From contig CM060062.1 of the NCBI GenBank assembly GCA_030533445.1, positions 3,559,956 to 3,623,955 of the forward strand: 64,000 nt of DNA. The letters are read 5' to 3'. This document shows, piece by piece, positions 44,617 through 58,989 of the stretch. A model generated the notes under the pieces. The model was given only the letters and a program-made list of their open reading frames with translations, searched no databases and was not told the DNA's origin. Position 1 is the stretch's first letter. Each line of letters opens with the position of its first letter. Origin of the DNA: Cyprinodon diabolis (lineage: Eukaryota; Chordata; Actinopteri; Cyprinodontiformes; Cyprinodontidae). The position numbers and the translations under genes were made by a program.

Positions 44617-45478
44617 CTACGTTGGTGTAGCTTCTAGGGAACGAGGCAGTGTCAGTGTCATGGCGGTTCCTGGCCTTGTTGATAAGCCTTGTAGCGATGA
44701 GAAGAAACTGTTCTTGTGGTGTGAGGTTTTGGTCCTGATGGACAGCTGCCTCCTGTGAGAGAGAAGTGTGTGAAATAGTTTGTGGCTGGGGTGCGAAGGA
44801 TCAGCCACAATCTTCGCTGCATGCCTCAGAGTCCTGGAGGCGTACATATCCTGGATGGAAGGAAGATTGCATCCCATCCTCTTCTCTGCAGACCAGATGA
44901 CACGCTGCAGGCTGTTTTTGTCTTTGGTGGTGGCACCAGCATACCAGATGATGATGGCGGAGGTGATGAAGGACTCAATGATGGAGGAGTAGAAGTGCAC
45001 CATCATTGTCCTCGCCAGGTTGAATTGTTTCGGCTTCAGCCGCATTAAGTCAATTCTCTGCTCAGCTCCCACTTAAGGTCCTGAGAGATGATAGTTTCCA
45101 GGAAGCGGAAAGAATCACAGTGGGGAATGTGGATAGCTGGGGCTGAGTTCCTCCTGAAGTCCACACACCCATCTCCATTGTTTTTAGAGCGTTGAGCTCC
45201 AGGTTGTTCTCCCTGCACCAGGTCGCTAGATGATAAACCTCCCACCTGTAGATAGGATAGATAAGTCTGATGAGTCGGATGAGAGTGGTGTCATCCACAA
45301 AATTCAGAAGATTGACAGACTGATGACTGGAGCTGCAGCTGTTGGTGTACCGGTAGAAGGGCAGAGGAGAAGGAAGGAACCAGTGCTGATGAGCTGTGAG
45401 TCGGAGACATGTTTTCCCAGCTTCACGTGCTGCTTCCTGTCGGACAGGAAGTCTGTAATCCACCTGCAGGTCATCAGT
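44617..45478 (-). pseudogene. LINE RT palm to C-terminus, frameshifted
   Basis: Downstream LINE piece. VNLLNFVDDTTLI has the catalytic F-x-DD at 45290-45301, followed by LATWCRENNLELNALKTMEM. After a frame change near 45080-45150 the frame continues in a second segment from about 45072 to 44617 with MMVHFYSSIIESFITSAI, LQRVIWSAEKRMGC, LPSIQDMYASRTLR and DPSHPSHKLF, the conserved C-terminal domain of this LINE group. Several indels separate the segments and the WITDFL motif upstream is out of frame with VDDTTL. Dead copy. Confidence 0.8.
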
Positions 45479-45488
45479 TTATTTGCGC

Positions 45489-45998
45489 ATGTGCATCTAG
45501 ATATACATCCGGGTTGTTTTCAATTTTATTTTGTTAAAGCACTTAAATTACATTTTCCTTCCCCAAAGGTATTGAAGGTACTAAAATATACTGTTTTAAA
45601 AGTTAACAATGTGTTTCATGAGAAATTAAATGTCTCAAAATCCTTTCTGTTTTATCACTCATCTCTGCCGGATCTGCATCTGAAATGGGATCCTACACTA
45701 CTTCCAGTGGCTGACTTTTTCGGCTTTGGATTAAAACATAAATCTAGTCTTTTTGAGTTTTATGTTTTCGTTTCGTTTCAATCGTATGCTATATAGTGCA
45801 TAATCTAAAGAAGGAAATTTTAATCATATTTTGCCGGACTGCCCTGAGCACGTCCCATGATGACGTCAGAGAAAAAGCATAAAAATTGTCTCACTAAAGT
45901 CCTAAAACATTTTTTAAAACATTCTTTGATGAGTTAGGGTTAGAAATAGGTAGTTTTAGTACCATAATTATATTATTTATGTACACCCAGATGTACAT
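45489..45998. mobile_element. TIR element inserted in LINE
   Basis: Ends: ATGTGCATCTAGATATACAT (left) and the reverse complement of the right end ATGTACATCTGGGTGTACAT, matching at 16 of 20 positions, all differences transitions. It separates two pieces of one LINE, confirming insertion. No transposase; class not determined. Confidence 0.6.
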
Positions 45999-46336
45999 CT
46001 GACGGATCGTGCTTCCGGATGGATCGGATAGTGACAGTGGAGTTAGCCCCACTCAGCTTGGAGAGCTTCTCCTGAAGCAGAGCCGGGATGATTGGATTGA
46101 AGGCAGAGCTGAAACCACACAACAGGATCCTGGCAAAGGTACCTGCAGAATCCGAGTGCTGGAGGATGTAGTGAAAGAACAAGTTGACCGCATTGTCTGC
46201 AGACCCGTTGGCTCTGTAGGCAAACTGTAAGGGGTCCAGGAGGGGGGTCACCAGGGACACATTTCCAAACCAGGAAACTGGTTTCGAGGAATGGTGTGGG
46301 ACTAGAGGGGTCAAAGATGGTTATCAGGGCTTCCAT
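45999..46336 (-). pseudogene. LINE RT N-terminal palm fragment
   Basis: The upstream LINE piece. LLDPLQFAYRANGSADNAV (RT motif 2/A region) is followed by FARILLCGFSSAFNPI, where the usual FVDFSSAFNT catalytic Asp position reads Gly (a substitution), and IPALLQEKLSKL. The frame is open from 46314 to 45973, where it runs into the inserted TIR element. Lacks endonuclease. Confidence 0.75.
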
Positions 46337-46344
46337 ACTTTGTG

Positions 46345-47825
46345 AAGTCTAGAGAGCTGAAGTGATTAAATATAAACAATGCTCATTACCACAATATTTA
46401 TAGCTAAATTTTCCTGTTACTAACTATAATGTTTACCATGAGAAATTTTCAGATATACAAACTGAGTAGTAGAAAACCACACCTAAGCCTGGAAGTCTAT
46501 GCTCATAAATCACAACCATAATTCAGCAAAACAGCTTAAACCACGTGTTCTTATAACAACTATCTGTCCTAAAATATGTGCAACAGTGATCAAATGTAAA
46601 CACTGTGGGAGAAAAAACATGGTGCAAAAAAATAAAAAATAACTAAACACATCGATATGGTCAGTTTGATGCAGAGTCTGTCACATGAATTAGAGTTTTT
46701 TTCAATATGCGGCAGTCTAATGGTGGCGGGGAAGAAGCTGTTGCAGAATCTGCTGGCCCTGCATTTAATGCTGTGGGTAGGTGGGGGGGGATCATTGATG
46801 ATGTTACAGACTCAGGACCATCATATAAACTAAGGTCACCAAATAGTTCTAAAATATCTTTAGACAAACCCTTGTTGATCGTCGAAGAACCACTGTACCA
46901 GATGAGAGCCTTGCCTAGGGTTTTCAATCGTGTATCGAATAACAAACTTACCACAACGCAGGGCAGCTTCCCATCAGCAGCGACCAGTCGTGATAACCAA
47001 CTTCCCTTTCTTTGTTTTGAAAGTGGAGCGCTTCGTTCCTCATCTTTATGTTAACAGCAGTGCAAGCAGCTACTGTGACAGTGGGTTTCTGCTCCCAACG
47101 GTAGCACTCGCTCTACCGTAAAAACAGTCTACATGCAACATTTAACCCATCATTCATGAAACGGTAAAATCGGGGACATTTCCGGGGACAGCCGGTACAA
47201 AACGGGGGCTGTCTCCGAAAATCTGGGAGGCCTGGTCAAGCTAAACAATAAAGCAAGCTTGCACTCTACTTACATGTTGCTCTCCATTGTTTACTATGCT
47301 GTTTTCTGTAGCACTGGTGACATCATCAGTGCTAACCCAGCATGAAAGTTTCACTGGATGCATAGCAATGGGGGGCAGAGGCTATGCAGTAGGAGTCAGA
47401 CCCAGCCTTTTGGCGAATGGGAAGGGAGCCAAATGCTGATTGTTAGTGGTTGACCTATGATTAAAAAACACTCGTTAGAATGCTATTTTCTATGGGAAAG
47501 AGGCTTCAGCTACTAGCTCTGCTATCTCATTTGCTAATGCCATTAGTAGCTGGCTTTGGAGCGGATATAGCCTCCTGCACCGAGGCGCCAATACAGTGCG
47601 ATAACTCATTGTTTAATGTGCTGTAAAACCAAAACGATATATGAAAACAAAAATTTCATACTGTTACCAGCATGCTAGAGCTGAAATATAGAATAATGCT
47701 AACTTTTTTAATAATGAGTTTTTCCAATTTTTTAATTTAAAAGTATTTCACAGAAGAACCTCTCCTTTTATCATGACTAATGGGGAATAAGCAGATAAAT
47801 ACCAGGTATGGATGCCTAATGTCAC
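46345..47825. other. Intergenic, repeat-derived but unassigned
   Basis: The minus-strand frame 46954-46661 and the tracts at 46900-47230 and 47280-47480 look like old repeat sequence (for example CGGGGACATTTCCGGGGACA and a CATAGCAATGGGGGG stretch), but I could not place them in a family. Confidence 0.35.
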
Positions 47826-49685
<1,860 letters not shown>

Positions 49686-49689
49686 CCCC

Positions 49690-50640
49690 TAAACTTTAGT
49701 TTTTTTTAGTTTTATTGAAAGGATCCCCATTAGCTACAGCTATGCTGCAGCTATTCTTCCTGGGGTCCTGAAAAAATATATACATTAAAAACAAAACCAA
49801 GAATACAACCAATATTTGAAAGAAAAAGAAAATACACAAACACATATACAAATACATATACAATATATACACATATTAACGTACATATGTACCTTCATGC
49901 GGGTGTGATATATGACAAATATAAAACACATTCTACACTTACACCTGTAAACATACATACACATATACATACATATTCGCACACATATATAAATATAAAC
50001 ATTCAGTTATATTATTTTGATAAATGCTGTTTTACATGTAATTTGAATTTATTGACATTATTTGCAAGCAGGATATGTTTTGGCAGATTATTCCATTCTT
50101 TCATACCTCTAAACACAACATTGGCATTTGTTCTCACTATGGGTAAAGTGAAATTACTTTTAGTTGCATGTCTAGTACTGTAATTATGATTTACTACACT
50201 GAAAGAAAGATGCTTGAACAAAACAGGAGGAAATTTTGAATTAGAAATATTTCTTATGAAAATTAACAATGAATACAACAATCTATCTTTGACCAACAAC
50301 CAATTAAGATCTTTGTGCATTAATGTTATATTTCTCCTGTAGCTGCACCTGAGTGCTACAGGAGCAGCTCTATTCTTTATGAGTTGTAATTTATTTATAT
50401 ATTCCCCAGTGGCATTTTACCAAACTGCTGGGCAATAGTCGAGGTATGTCAATATTAGTGCTTTCATTGCATAATTCCTAATGTTTGAAGTTAAGAAATT
50501 TGCATGTCTTCTCATAATGGATATACCTCTTCCCATTTTTGCAATAATATTACTAATATGTTTTTTCCATGATAATCTAGAGTCAACTATTACACCCAGC
50601 AGTCTGGTCTCATGCACCTGTTTAATAACTGCTTTAAAGT
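49690..50640 (-). mobile_element. LINE 3' fragment
   Basis: Minus-strand element whose 3' UTR includes the complement of TCCCCATTAGCTACAGCTAT and GCTGCAGCTATTCTTCCTGG, followed by an AT-rich stretch with ACATAC repeats and then C-terminal reverse transcriptase coding sequence. The remainder upstream is absent. Confidence 0.75.
50012..50617 (-). pseudogene. LINE RT C-terminal region, frameshifted
   Basis: First segment (50617-50417): TRLLGVIVDSRLSWKKHISN, with IMRRHANFLTSNIRNYAMKA and YLDYCPAVW, the thumb region typical of fish non-LTR polymerases. A frame change near 50330-50417 is followed by RAAPVALRCSYRRNIT and then MHKDLNWLLVKDRLLYSLL ... GMKEWNNLPKHI to a stop at 50012. Together they form the last ~200 residues of the polyprotein. 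Catalytic motifs are not present because the element is 5'-truncated. Confidence 0.75.
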
Positions 50641-53600
50641 TAGAGAATCATGTTTGAGGCTCAATGCTAATTTAGCTCAAGCACAACAAAGCAAACATGT
50701 GCCTCTTACAACTATAAAAAGATATTTATAAATACAGCTTCAAAAGGATTGAAAAATAATTTCCTGTAGGCTGGAAAACAGGTTATCATTTTTATTTGGC
50801 GATTTTTTCTGTCAATTTCCATTTATATGGCCATTTTTTTGCATGTTTATTCATTTATTTCTATCATGGTTTATCTACATGCCTCATTTGCTTTTTCACT
50901 TTGCTGCAGATTCTCCTCATTTTGGAACAGTTTTTCTTTTATACATTTATTAAACCAATATCCATAAATGCTTTCTGGTTTTCCTTTTGTTAACATCTTT
51001 TTTTTACATTTTATCTGAATAAAACCCAAAAACTATGAAATAATTGAAGCAGGTACTTTTAGATGAGAGTTGAATCACCTTCTGTTGACCAAATGTTTTA
51101 TTGCTTCGGTTGCATAACATTACATTCAATTGAAGGTTATTTATGGAGCATTTTAAAATCCAACAGGACCAAAGAGCTGCACCAAAGCAGAAATACAAAC
51201 AGCATTAAAAGCTGAATAAAAACAATATAAAAATTACATTTAGATTCACTTTGTCTATTTTCAGAAAGCCACATACTTTAATATGTGCTTCTATTTGTAG
51301 AAGGTTTGTTAAAAAAAAAAAAAGAAGAAAATCCTTCACTGTCTGAGTAACAATCACCAGAAGTGAAACCTTTCAGGAGGCATTGCTGGAATAAAGCTGC
51401 TCTGCTCCTGTGGGTTAACTGGGAAGCCCACAGTGCTACAGGCGGTTTTAAAGGTCTGAAACATTTCTGTCTAAAATATGAAATTAGGGGATTTATAGGT
51501 TGATTAAATAAATGATGCAAATGTCTGTTTTAAAGATACGTTTTTTTGTTTTGTTTTTTTTTTATTCACCCAGCCTGGAGTGACAAGTTTCAGCTTGGGT
51601 ACAGCCCATCCAAGGAAAGTTAAAACACCCAGATAAATATACAGACACGAGGCCTCGCTGCCAACTTTATAGTAGGAAAAACACAAAGGAAGGGATCAAA
51701 AATCAGTTTTATAAAAGATATTTGAGCTAAAGTACATTTATACTTGCCTTTTTTAAAGAAGATTTATTTTAGCCAAACTGTGAAATTAAAAGAAGGCAAT
51801 TATTCTTATAATTTTGCATTTTGGCAACACAAAACAACAAACATTTAACACAATAAAAAGATTTTATTTTTGATCATGTCTGCTATATTATTATTTTTCT
51901 TTTTACAAAGTTTAAAAGCATTGATCTAAAAATCTCTGCTCTATTTTTTCACCTGCAGGTATTTTATTTAATTTTTTCTGGATCCTGCGACTCGGGCTCC
52001 TTTCACTCTCCGAACTCATGAGATATAAATATTTAACAGAAGGTTCTTCCACTGATAAGTTGTTGATAAGATGTATTAATAAATTAAAAAAATGATTCTA
52101 TAGAGCCTGAAAATGTTCCTTTGCTCTATAGGTCATATTTCTGCAGAAACAGATTTTCCTGCAGGGTGCGGAGTATTATACATGATGTTTAAATGTCATG
52201 CTATTTCTGATTTTTCAAATGAGCTTTTTATCATAAACAGATATTCTTTGCTGATTAGAGCGCATTTTAATGCTGTTTTAAGTTGAATTTAGACAAGGAT
52301 GGAAATGAACATAAAGGTGAATATATAAAAGCCTCATATCTGTCTACTTTTCTTAATTCAAAGCGAGTCTAATGAGCACAGGGAGGAGTGGGTGCTTTCT
52401 TGTTTCCTGAGAATGCATGTGAGGAAGAAGCAAGTGTAAGATCTGTGTTTCCTGCCAAGATACGAGATCTGGTTTCAAACATACGAGCCAGAGGGTTTGT
52501 GGCTTGGTTTCTGCTAAAGCGGCTCCTGTCACAAGCTGGTGGTTGAGTCAGTTATGCATCAACTCTGATCGCTGCGCTGATAAATGGAAAACATGTGGTC
52601 AAGACAGCCCTGAGAGAATCAGGCAGCCAGAAATACGGCTGCAGAGAATTAACACATTTTACACCCACTCCTATAATAACGCCGTCATTAGTGGGGGGGT
52701 TCGTTTTTGGGGGGAGGGGGGTATTTTTTTACTGCTACAAATATTTCACCTTGTATCATATTATTTGCCACATTTATGATCAGATTATATTTTCAAGCTG
52801 TTCTTTTTAACAAATTCAGAACCTGTTAGAATTTGATCAGATTTGTAAATTTTATTCATTCATTCTGAATTTTGCTTTATTAAAAGTGACATAAATGTGG
52901 AGCTGCTGCCCGTCTGCTTTATCAAACAGCAACAATCTAAAATTTAAGAGAAATAAAATAGGATGGATGAATTAATATTTTAGAAATTAAGCCAACGAAA
53001 GGCATGATTTGATTTGTATTTTATTTTAAATCTGTTTTTGTAACTTATAAAACTTTTTCACAGATGCGGCTGCTTTTATTTCTTATTAAAAATAAAAATC
53101 AGTGGAAAATGTTGGGAATTAAAAATAAGTATAAATTAAACATAAGGAAAAGGAATGAAAATAAAAACAAAATAAAAAAAATTATTTTGTTTTTAAGTTT
53201 GATTAATTTAATCAGTTTTCAGAAAAATAAAACCAGGTAATGAACCTGTCAGATATATTTTTAATTGTAATGCTTAAATAAAAACAAATTTTAAAAAATC
53301 ATTTTTTTCTTAATAAACCTTTTATCGGTTACTTTAAATAGAGGGGAAAGTGTTGTGCACTTGAAGCATTTCAAAAGAAATGATTGATAAATAAGTAATG
53401 TATCCATTATATCCAGAGAATCAGAAAAATAAGAAAATCAGATATTCTTTTTAACCAGAAAACAGAAATATGTGCCTCAAATATTCTGACCTTTAATTAT
53501 TTCTCAGCTTTTCTTAAACACCAGGATCAACTTCAGATGGTTCAGATGCTTTTCCTCACTCTGCAGACATGTTCTGAAGAGCTAATATCATATTAAAACC

Positions 53601-54905
53601 CTCCATGTTAGAGGAACACGCAGGATTTCATTTCAAACATCTGACGTCATGCAGGCATAAATGCTGGCGTTTAAAATTCTCACTTTTTAACATTTTTAGT
53701 GTGTTTGGTTACATAAGAACCCAGAAAAACTTTCCTAACCTCATGAAGATGAGCAAGCTGATAAAACGCTGACAGATCAGAGATGGTTCAGATTTTATGA
53801 AAATAAAAAATTAGCAAGCATGTTCGTGCATTCACTATCTGACTTAAACATCTTCCACTTTTACCTTTTGAGTTAGTTTAAAACCTGACAGCTGCTCAGA
53901 TAGTGAGCCGGGTCATTTCCTGTCATGTTGAAACAACTGCACTCTCAAATATTTGAAGTTAGTAAATTAGTCCTCCTTCACTTCTATAAATGATTCTTAT
54001 CAACATGAAGGATTTTGGTCATTTACAGTGAAAAGGATTTTGGGCCAAAGTCAAACAGAACAAACAGTGAACTCATAGAAATAAAGACGCAGTCAGAGGG
54101 ACCATCTACTTTGGTGTTTTATGGAAGCGTTTCTGTTTATTATTACCGTTTAAGTAACCAGGATCAGATATTATCACCACTATGATGTTCTGAGAGATGG
54201 ACCATCAAACCCCTGAGATTATATCACCATCAAACACCAAATAATGTCTACAGGCTATAAGCTCGTAGAAGGGGAAGTAGGGTCTTTTATAAGGCTCCCT
54301 AAAACTAAGACAGCAGCTTTAATATGGCCTGTGTGCTTTTTGTCTTATCCCACTCAGTTGTATAGTTGGTCAAACGAAAGAAGTAAAAATGTTTTCTTCT
54401 GCAGCTCAGATGCAGCATCTTTATTGGCTCGTTAGCCGAAGCTCTACTTTACAAAATCTAAGTTCCCGCCATAGAGAAAAATAACATAGCCTCTTTTTAA
54501 ATGAAAACCTGTGTGTCAGTGAGACCGCATGAATAAATATTGTTTACTAATTTCAATTAGAGCTTCAGAAAATCTAAATCCACAAAAGTAGAGATTATAG
54601 TTTTGAGCATCTGCAGACTGTGTTAGCACATTAAATCTCACACTGAGTTGGAAAAGGTCGTCTGGCTGAAGCACTGCAACAGTTCTAGAAAGAGCAAATA
54701 AATGTTCCACTATGATGCAAAGTGAAGAAGAGGGACAGAAAGCCAATAGGAAGGCTGTGAGACTTCAGAGGCTTTAGAAAGAAAAAGTTTTACAAACTTA
54801 GTTGAACTGTTCGGTGCACTTATAATCAGTAATATAATATAATATAATATTATATAATCAGTTGTAAAAATAAGAGGAGGATGGTGGAATTTTTATTTTA
54901 TTTTA
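50641..54905. other. AT-rich intergenic sequence, ~4.3 kb
   Basis: No exon, RNA gene or clearly bounded repeat was recognised. Multiple A/T-rich stretches and a G-run near 52694-52722. One of the least repeat-dense parts of the window. Confidence 0.45.
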
Positions 54906-54910
54906 TATAT

Positions 54911-54985
<75 letters not shown>
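54906..54985. repeat. (AT)n microsatellite
   Basis: About 80 bp of AT dinucleotides with two small interruptions. Confidence 0.9.
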
Positions 54986-54991
<6 letters not shown>

Positions 54992-55549
54992 TTTGATATA
55001 ATAAAAACAAAGCAAAAACAATTTTACAAAGTGAGTAGATTTTAACCTCGTTTCAATTGGGGTACGTCTCCTCTAGCTTTGTGTTTTAGTTAAGTGACTG
55101 CTGATTCACTTATAAATCCCAGACATGTGACCAAAATGAACTTTGAACACCCATAGGGTCCTTATTTTAATATCAACAGTGTAATATTTGAGCCCATGCT
55201 TCTTTGCCATATAGTTTAATATCAGTCAGGGTATATCAGGAGTTCCTGTGAACCTGTTGAACCTAAATTGTCCTCTATCTCACTCTCAAGATATTTTTAT
55301 GCTTTCTGACAGATTTCCTTTTTTCCACACCAGCCTGTGTTTTTTGTTTTATTTATTTAGTTATTTTTGCATATGATTAATGCACATTATGCTAATTAAC
55401 AAACGATGGAAAAATGGATCAAGAAATGTGTACACAATGATATGCACAAACACACACAGCCTACCCCTAAGCCCAACCTAAACTCAATCCCTGACCAAAA
55501 ACAGCAATTTCTCTTGCAAGGTCAAGACATTGGGCCCCAATTGCTATTT

Positions 55550-55595
<46 letters not shown>

Positions 55596-55697
55596 TTTCT
55601 TTTCCCTTATTTTACTTCTGGTGTCTGCGGACTGTGATAACCAGGGAAGAACGTCGGCGAGGGACTACTTTTAGTTCAGTAATTGTTATTAAGGTAC

Positions 55698-55806
<109 letters not shown>

Positions 55807-55815
55807 TTATATATA

Positions 55816-56129
55816 AGTGTTGCACCGATACCAGTGTCAGTCGGGGCCCCGATCCAGCTCTAAAATGGTGGTATCGGTATCGGCGAGTACCAACAAATAG
55901 GGCATCGATACCATTTTGAGAGCCATAAGTTTATTCAAATATTGTCACCTATACCAGGTAGGCAATAAAAAGTTCTACTGGATTCACTTTGTGTTAGTTT
56001 TTTTCCTGCTTCACAAAGGTAGGCAGCAGCTTGACAAAGCCATGATGGCAATTAATATGGTATCGGTATCGGCCGATACTGCACAGCCAGGTATCGGTAT
56101 CGGGGCCAAAAAATGGCATCGGCGCAACA

Positions 56130-56131
<2 letters not shown>
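55816..56131. mobile_element. 316-bp hAT-type MITE, copy A
   Basis: Ends AGTGTTGCACCGATACC and GGCATCGGCGCAACACT are imperfect inverted repeats. It lies inside (TA)n so the target duplication cannot be told apart from the microsatellite. Same family as the interrupted element at 13705-16046. Confidence 0.85.
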
Positions 56132-56198
<67 letters not shown>

Positions 56199-56328
56199 TT
56201 TCTTTTCCCTTATTTTACTTCTGGTGTCTGCGGACTGTGATAACCAGGGAAGAACGTCGGCGAGGGACTACTTTTAGTTCAGTAATTGTTATTAAGGTAC
56301 ATTATATATATATATATATTTATATATA

Positions 56329-56642
56329 AGTGTTGCACCGATACCAGTGTCAGTCGGGGCCCCGATCCAGCTCTAAAATGGTGGTATCGGTATCGGCGAG
56401 TACCAACAAATAGGGCATCGATACCATTTTGAGAGCCATAAGTTTATTCAAATATTGTCACCTATACCAGGTAGGCAATAAAAAGTTCTACTGGATTCAC
56501 TTTGTGTTAGTTTTTTTCCTGCTTCACAAAGGTAGGCAGCAGCTTGACAAAGCCATGATGGCAATTAATATGGTATCGGTATCGGCCGATACTGCACAGC
56601 CAGGTATCGGTATCGGGGCCAAAAAATGGCATCGGCGCAACA

Positions 56643-56644
<2 letters not shown>
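56329..56644. mobile_element. 316-bp hAT-type MITE, copy B
   Basis: Same length and ends as copy A and part of the same tandem duplication, so it is a copy made by duplication rather than a separate transposition. Confidence 0.85.
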
Positions 56645-56706
<62 letters not shown>

Positions 56707-56708
<2 letters not shown>

Positions 56709-58985
56709 GTAGAAAGAGCGGCAGGTATAAAGACCTGGACAGCACCAGGCCCTGACACGATCCACACCTACTGGCTGAAAAAACTAACCGCACTTCATGC
56801 ACGCCTCGCAGCACAAATGAACCAACTGCTGATGGATGGGACCCACCCAGAATGGTTAACCCAAGGACGGACAATCCTGATCATGAAGGATCCCCAGAAG
56901 GGAACAACCCCATCCAACTACCGGCCAATAACTTGCCTCTGTACCACATGGAAGCTCCTGTCAGGCATCATAGCGGCTAAGATGAATAGGCACATGGCTC
57001 AATACATGCACCCTTCCCAGAAGGGAATAGGCAGTAACACCAGAGGAGCCAAGCACCAGCTACTAGTGGATAGAGCAGTCACTCGAGACTGTAAGACCAG
57101 GCAGACAAATCTGTGCACTGCCTGGATTGACTATAAGAAAGCCTATGACTCAATGCCACATACTGGAATACTTGGAAATGTACAAGATCAAAAGGACACT
57201 AATAGCCTTCATCAAGAACTCAATGAAGCTGTGGAAAACAAGTCTGGAAGCCAATGCAAAGCCAATAGCACAAGTCACCATCAAGTGCGGCATATACCAG
57301 GGTGATGCACTATCCCCGCTGCTGTTCTGCATAGGCCTGAACCCCCTCAGCCAGATCATCACAAAGACTGGCTACGGATACCAATTCCGAAGCGGAATAA
57401 TCATCAGTCACCTCCCCTACATGGATGACATCAAGCTGTATGCCAGGAGTGAGCGAGACATCGACTCACTGATCCACACTACCAGGATCTACAGCAACGA
57501 CATTGGGATGTCATTCGGACTGGACAAGTGCGGTCGCATGGTCTCAAAGAGAGGGAAGATGATCAGAACCGAGGGGGTTGAACTACCAGAAGGCCACATT
57601 ACAGATGTGCAGGACAGCTACAAATACCTTGGGGTGCCACAGGCTAACGGAAACCACGAGGAGATGGCAAGAAAGACTGCCACAGCTAAATACCTACAAA
57701 GAGTAAGGCAGGTCCTGAAAAGTCAGCTGAATGGGAAAAACAAGATCCAAGCCATCAACACATATGCCCTACCAGTCATCAGATACCCCACTGGTATAAT
57801 AAACTAGCCAAAGGAGGAGATAGAGGCCACTGACATCAAGACAAGAAAGCTCCTCACAATGCATGGAGGGTTCCACCCCAAATCCAGCACCCTGAGACTG
57901 TATACCAAGCGTAGCGAGGGAGGCCGAGGACTAGTGAGTGTCAAGACCACTGTCCAGGATGAAACAACTAAGACCCAGGAGTACATCAGAAAGATGGCCC
58001 CCAAAGACAAATGGCTTGGTGAATACCTCAGGCAGGAGAAAACCGAAAGCGAGGACAAGAAAGAGGAAGGAGAACCATCATGGAGGGACAAGCCACTGCA
58101 CGGCATATACCACAGACAAATAGAAGAAGTGGCTGATATCAAAAAATCCTACCAGTGGCTGGAAAAGGCTGGACTGAAGGACAGCACAGAAGCACTAATC
58201 ATGGCAGCAAAAGAACAGGCACTCAGTACAAGATCAATAGAGGCCAGGGTCTACCACACCAGGCAGGACCCCCGATGCAGACTGTGCAAAGATGCCTCTG
58301 AAACAATACAGCACATAACAGCAGGGTTTAAAATGCAGGCAGGAAGTGCATACATGGGACTCCACAACCAGGTAGCTGTCATAGTGTACAGGAACATCTG
58401 CCATGAGTATGGGCTGGAAGTCCCAAGGTCAAAATGGAAGACACCTCCTAAGGTAGTTGAGAATGACCGAGCTAAGATGAGGACTTCAAGATCCAGACTG
58501 ACAAACAGGTGATGGCTAACCAACCAGACATCATGTTGATTGACAAACAGCAGAAGAAGGCAGTAGTGATAGATGTGGCAATCCCAAGCGACAGCAACAT
58601 CAATAAGAAAGAACACGAGAAGCTTGAGAAATACCAAGGGCTGAAAGAGGAGCTAGAAAAGATGTGGAAAGTAAGAGCAGCAGTGGTGCCAGTGGTAATT
58701 GGAGCACTGGGGGCTGTGACCCCCAAACTGGGAGAGTGGCTACAGCAGATCCCAGGTAAAACATCAGAGGTCTCTGTCCAGAAGAGCGCAGTCCTAGGAA
58801 CAGCTAAGATACTGAGCAGAACCCTCAAACTCCCAGGCCTCTGGTAGAGGACCCGAGCTTGAGGATGACACATACCACCCCACGAGGGGTGAGAAAACAG
58901 TTTTTGTTTTTTATTTTAATGTACCGTATATATATATATATAAAATGTACCGTATATATATATATAAAATGTACCGTATATAATA
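56707..58985 (+). mobile_element. R4-clade (Rex6/Dong-like) LINE, 5'-truncated
   Basis: A non-LTR element with reverse transcriptase, a CCHC-type motif and a C-terminal restriction-enzyme-like endonuclease, the layout of R2/R4-type elements. The 5' end joins a (TA)n array directly at 56706. The 3' end (58918-58982) is made of three copies of a 24-26 bp block containing ATGTACCGTATATATATA. Confidence 0.85.
56709..58847 (+). pseudogene. R4-clade LINE polyprotein, broken
   Basis: Coding starts mid-protein at ERAAGIKTWTAPGPD and goes through NYRPITCLCTTWKLL (RT motif 1), IDYKKAYDSMPH (motif A with catalytic Asp), a deletion-type frame change near 57160-57175, GIYQGDALSPLLFC (motif B), and PYMDDIKLYA with YMDD at 57418-57429. 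A TAG at 57805-57807 stops the frame where TGG (Trp) would be expected. It resumes in the same frame (GGFHPKSSTLRLY). The zinc motif Cys-Arg-Leu-Cys at 58276 continues to His, but its fourth ligand position is Phe (TTT 58327-58329) instead of Cys. Another frame change near 58470-58505 leads to QPDIMLID...VVIDVAIPSD, the PD...D endonuclease core. The frame ends GLW at 58847. At least two frameshifts, one stop and a lost ligand: inactive. Confidence 0.85.
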
Positions 58986-58989
58986 CATA

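Larger units (their letters stand above)
44600..46340 (-). mobile_element. L2/CR1-type LINE, split by a TIR element
   Basis: Minus-strand LINE pieces at 46336-45999 (RT fingers/palm) and about 45478-44617 (palm to C-terminus), in the right order. They are separated by a ~510-bp TIR insertion (45489-45998). The family is related to, but distinct from, the LINE at 39995-41985. Confidence 0.8.

Noticed and set aside
46661..46954. 97-codon minus-strand ORF near the LINE
   Set aside because: No RT or endonuclease motif; could be repeat-derived but cannot be supported.
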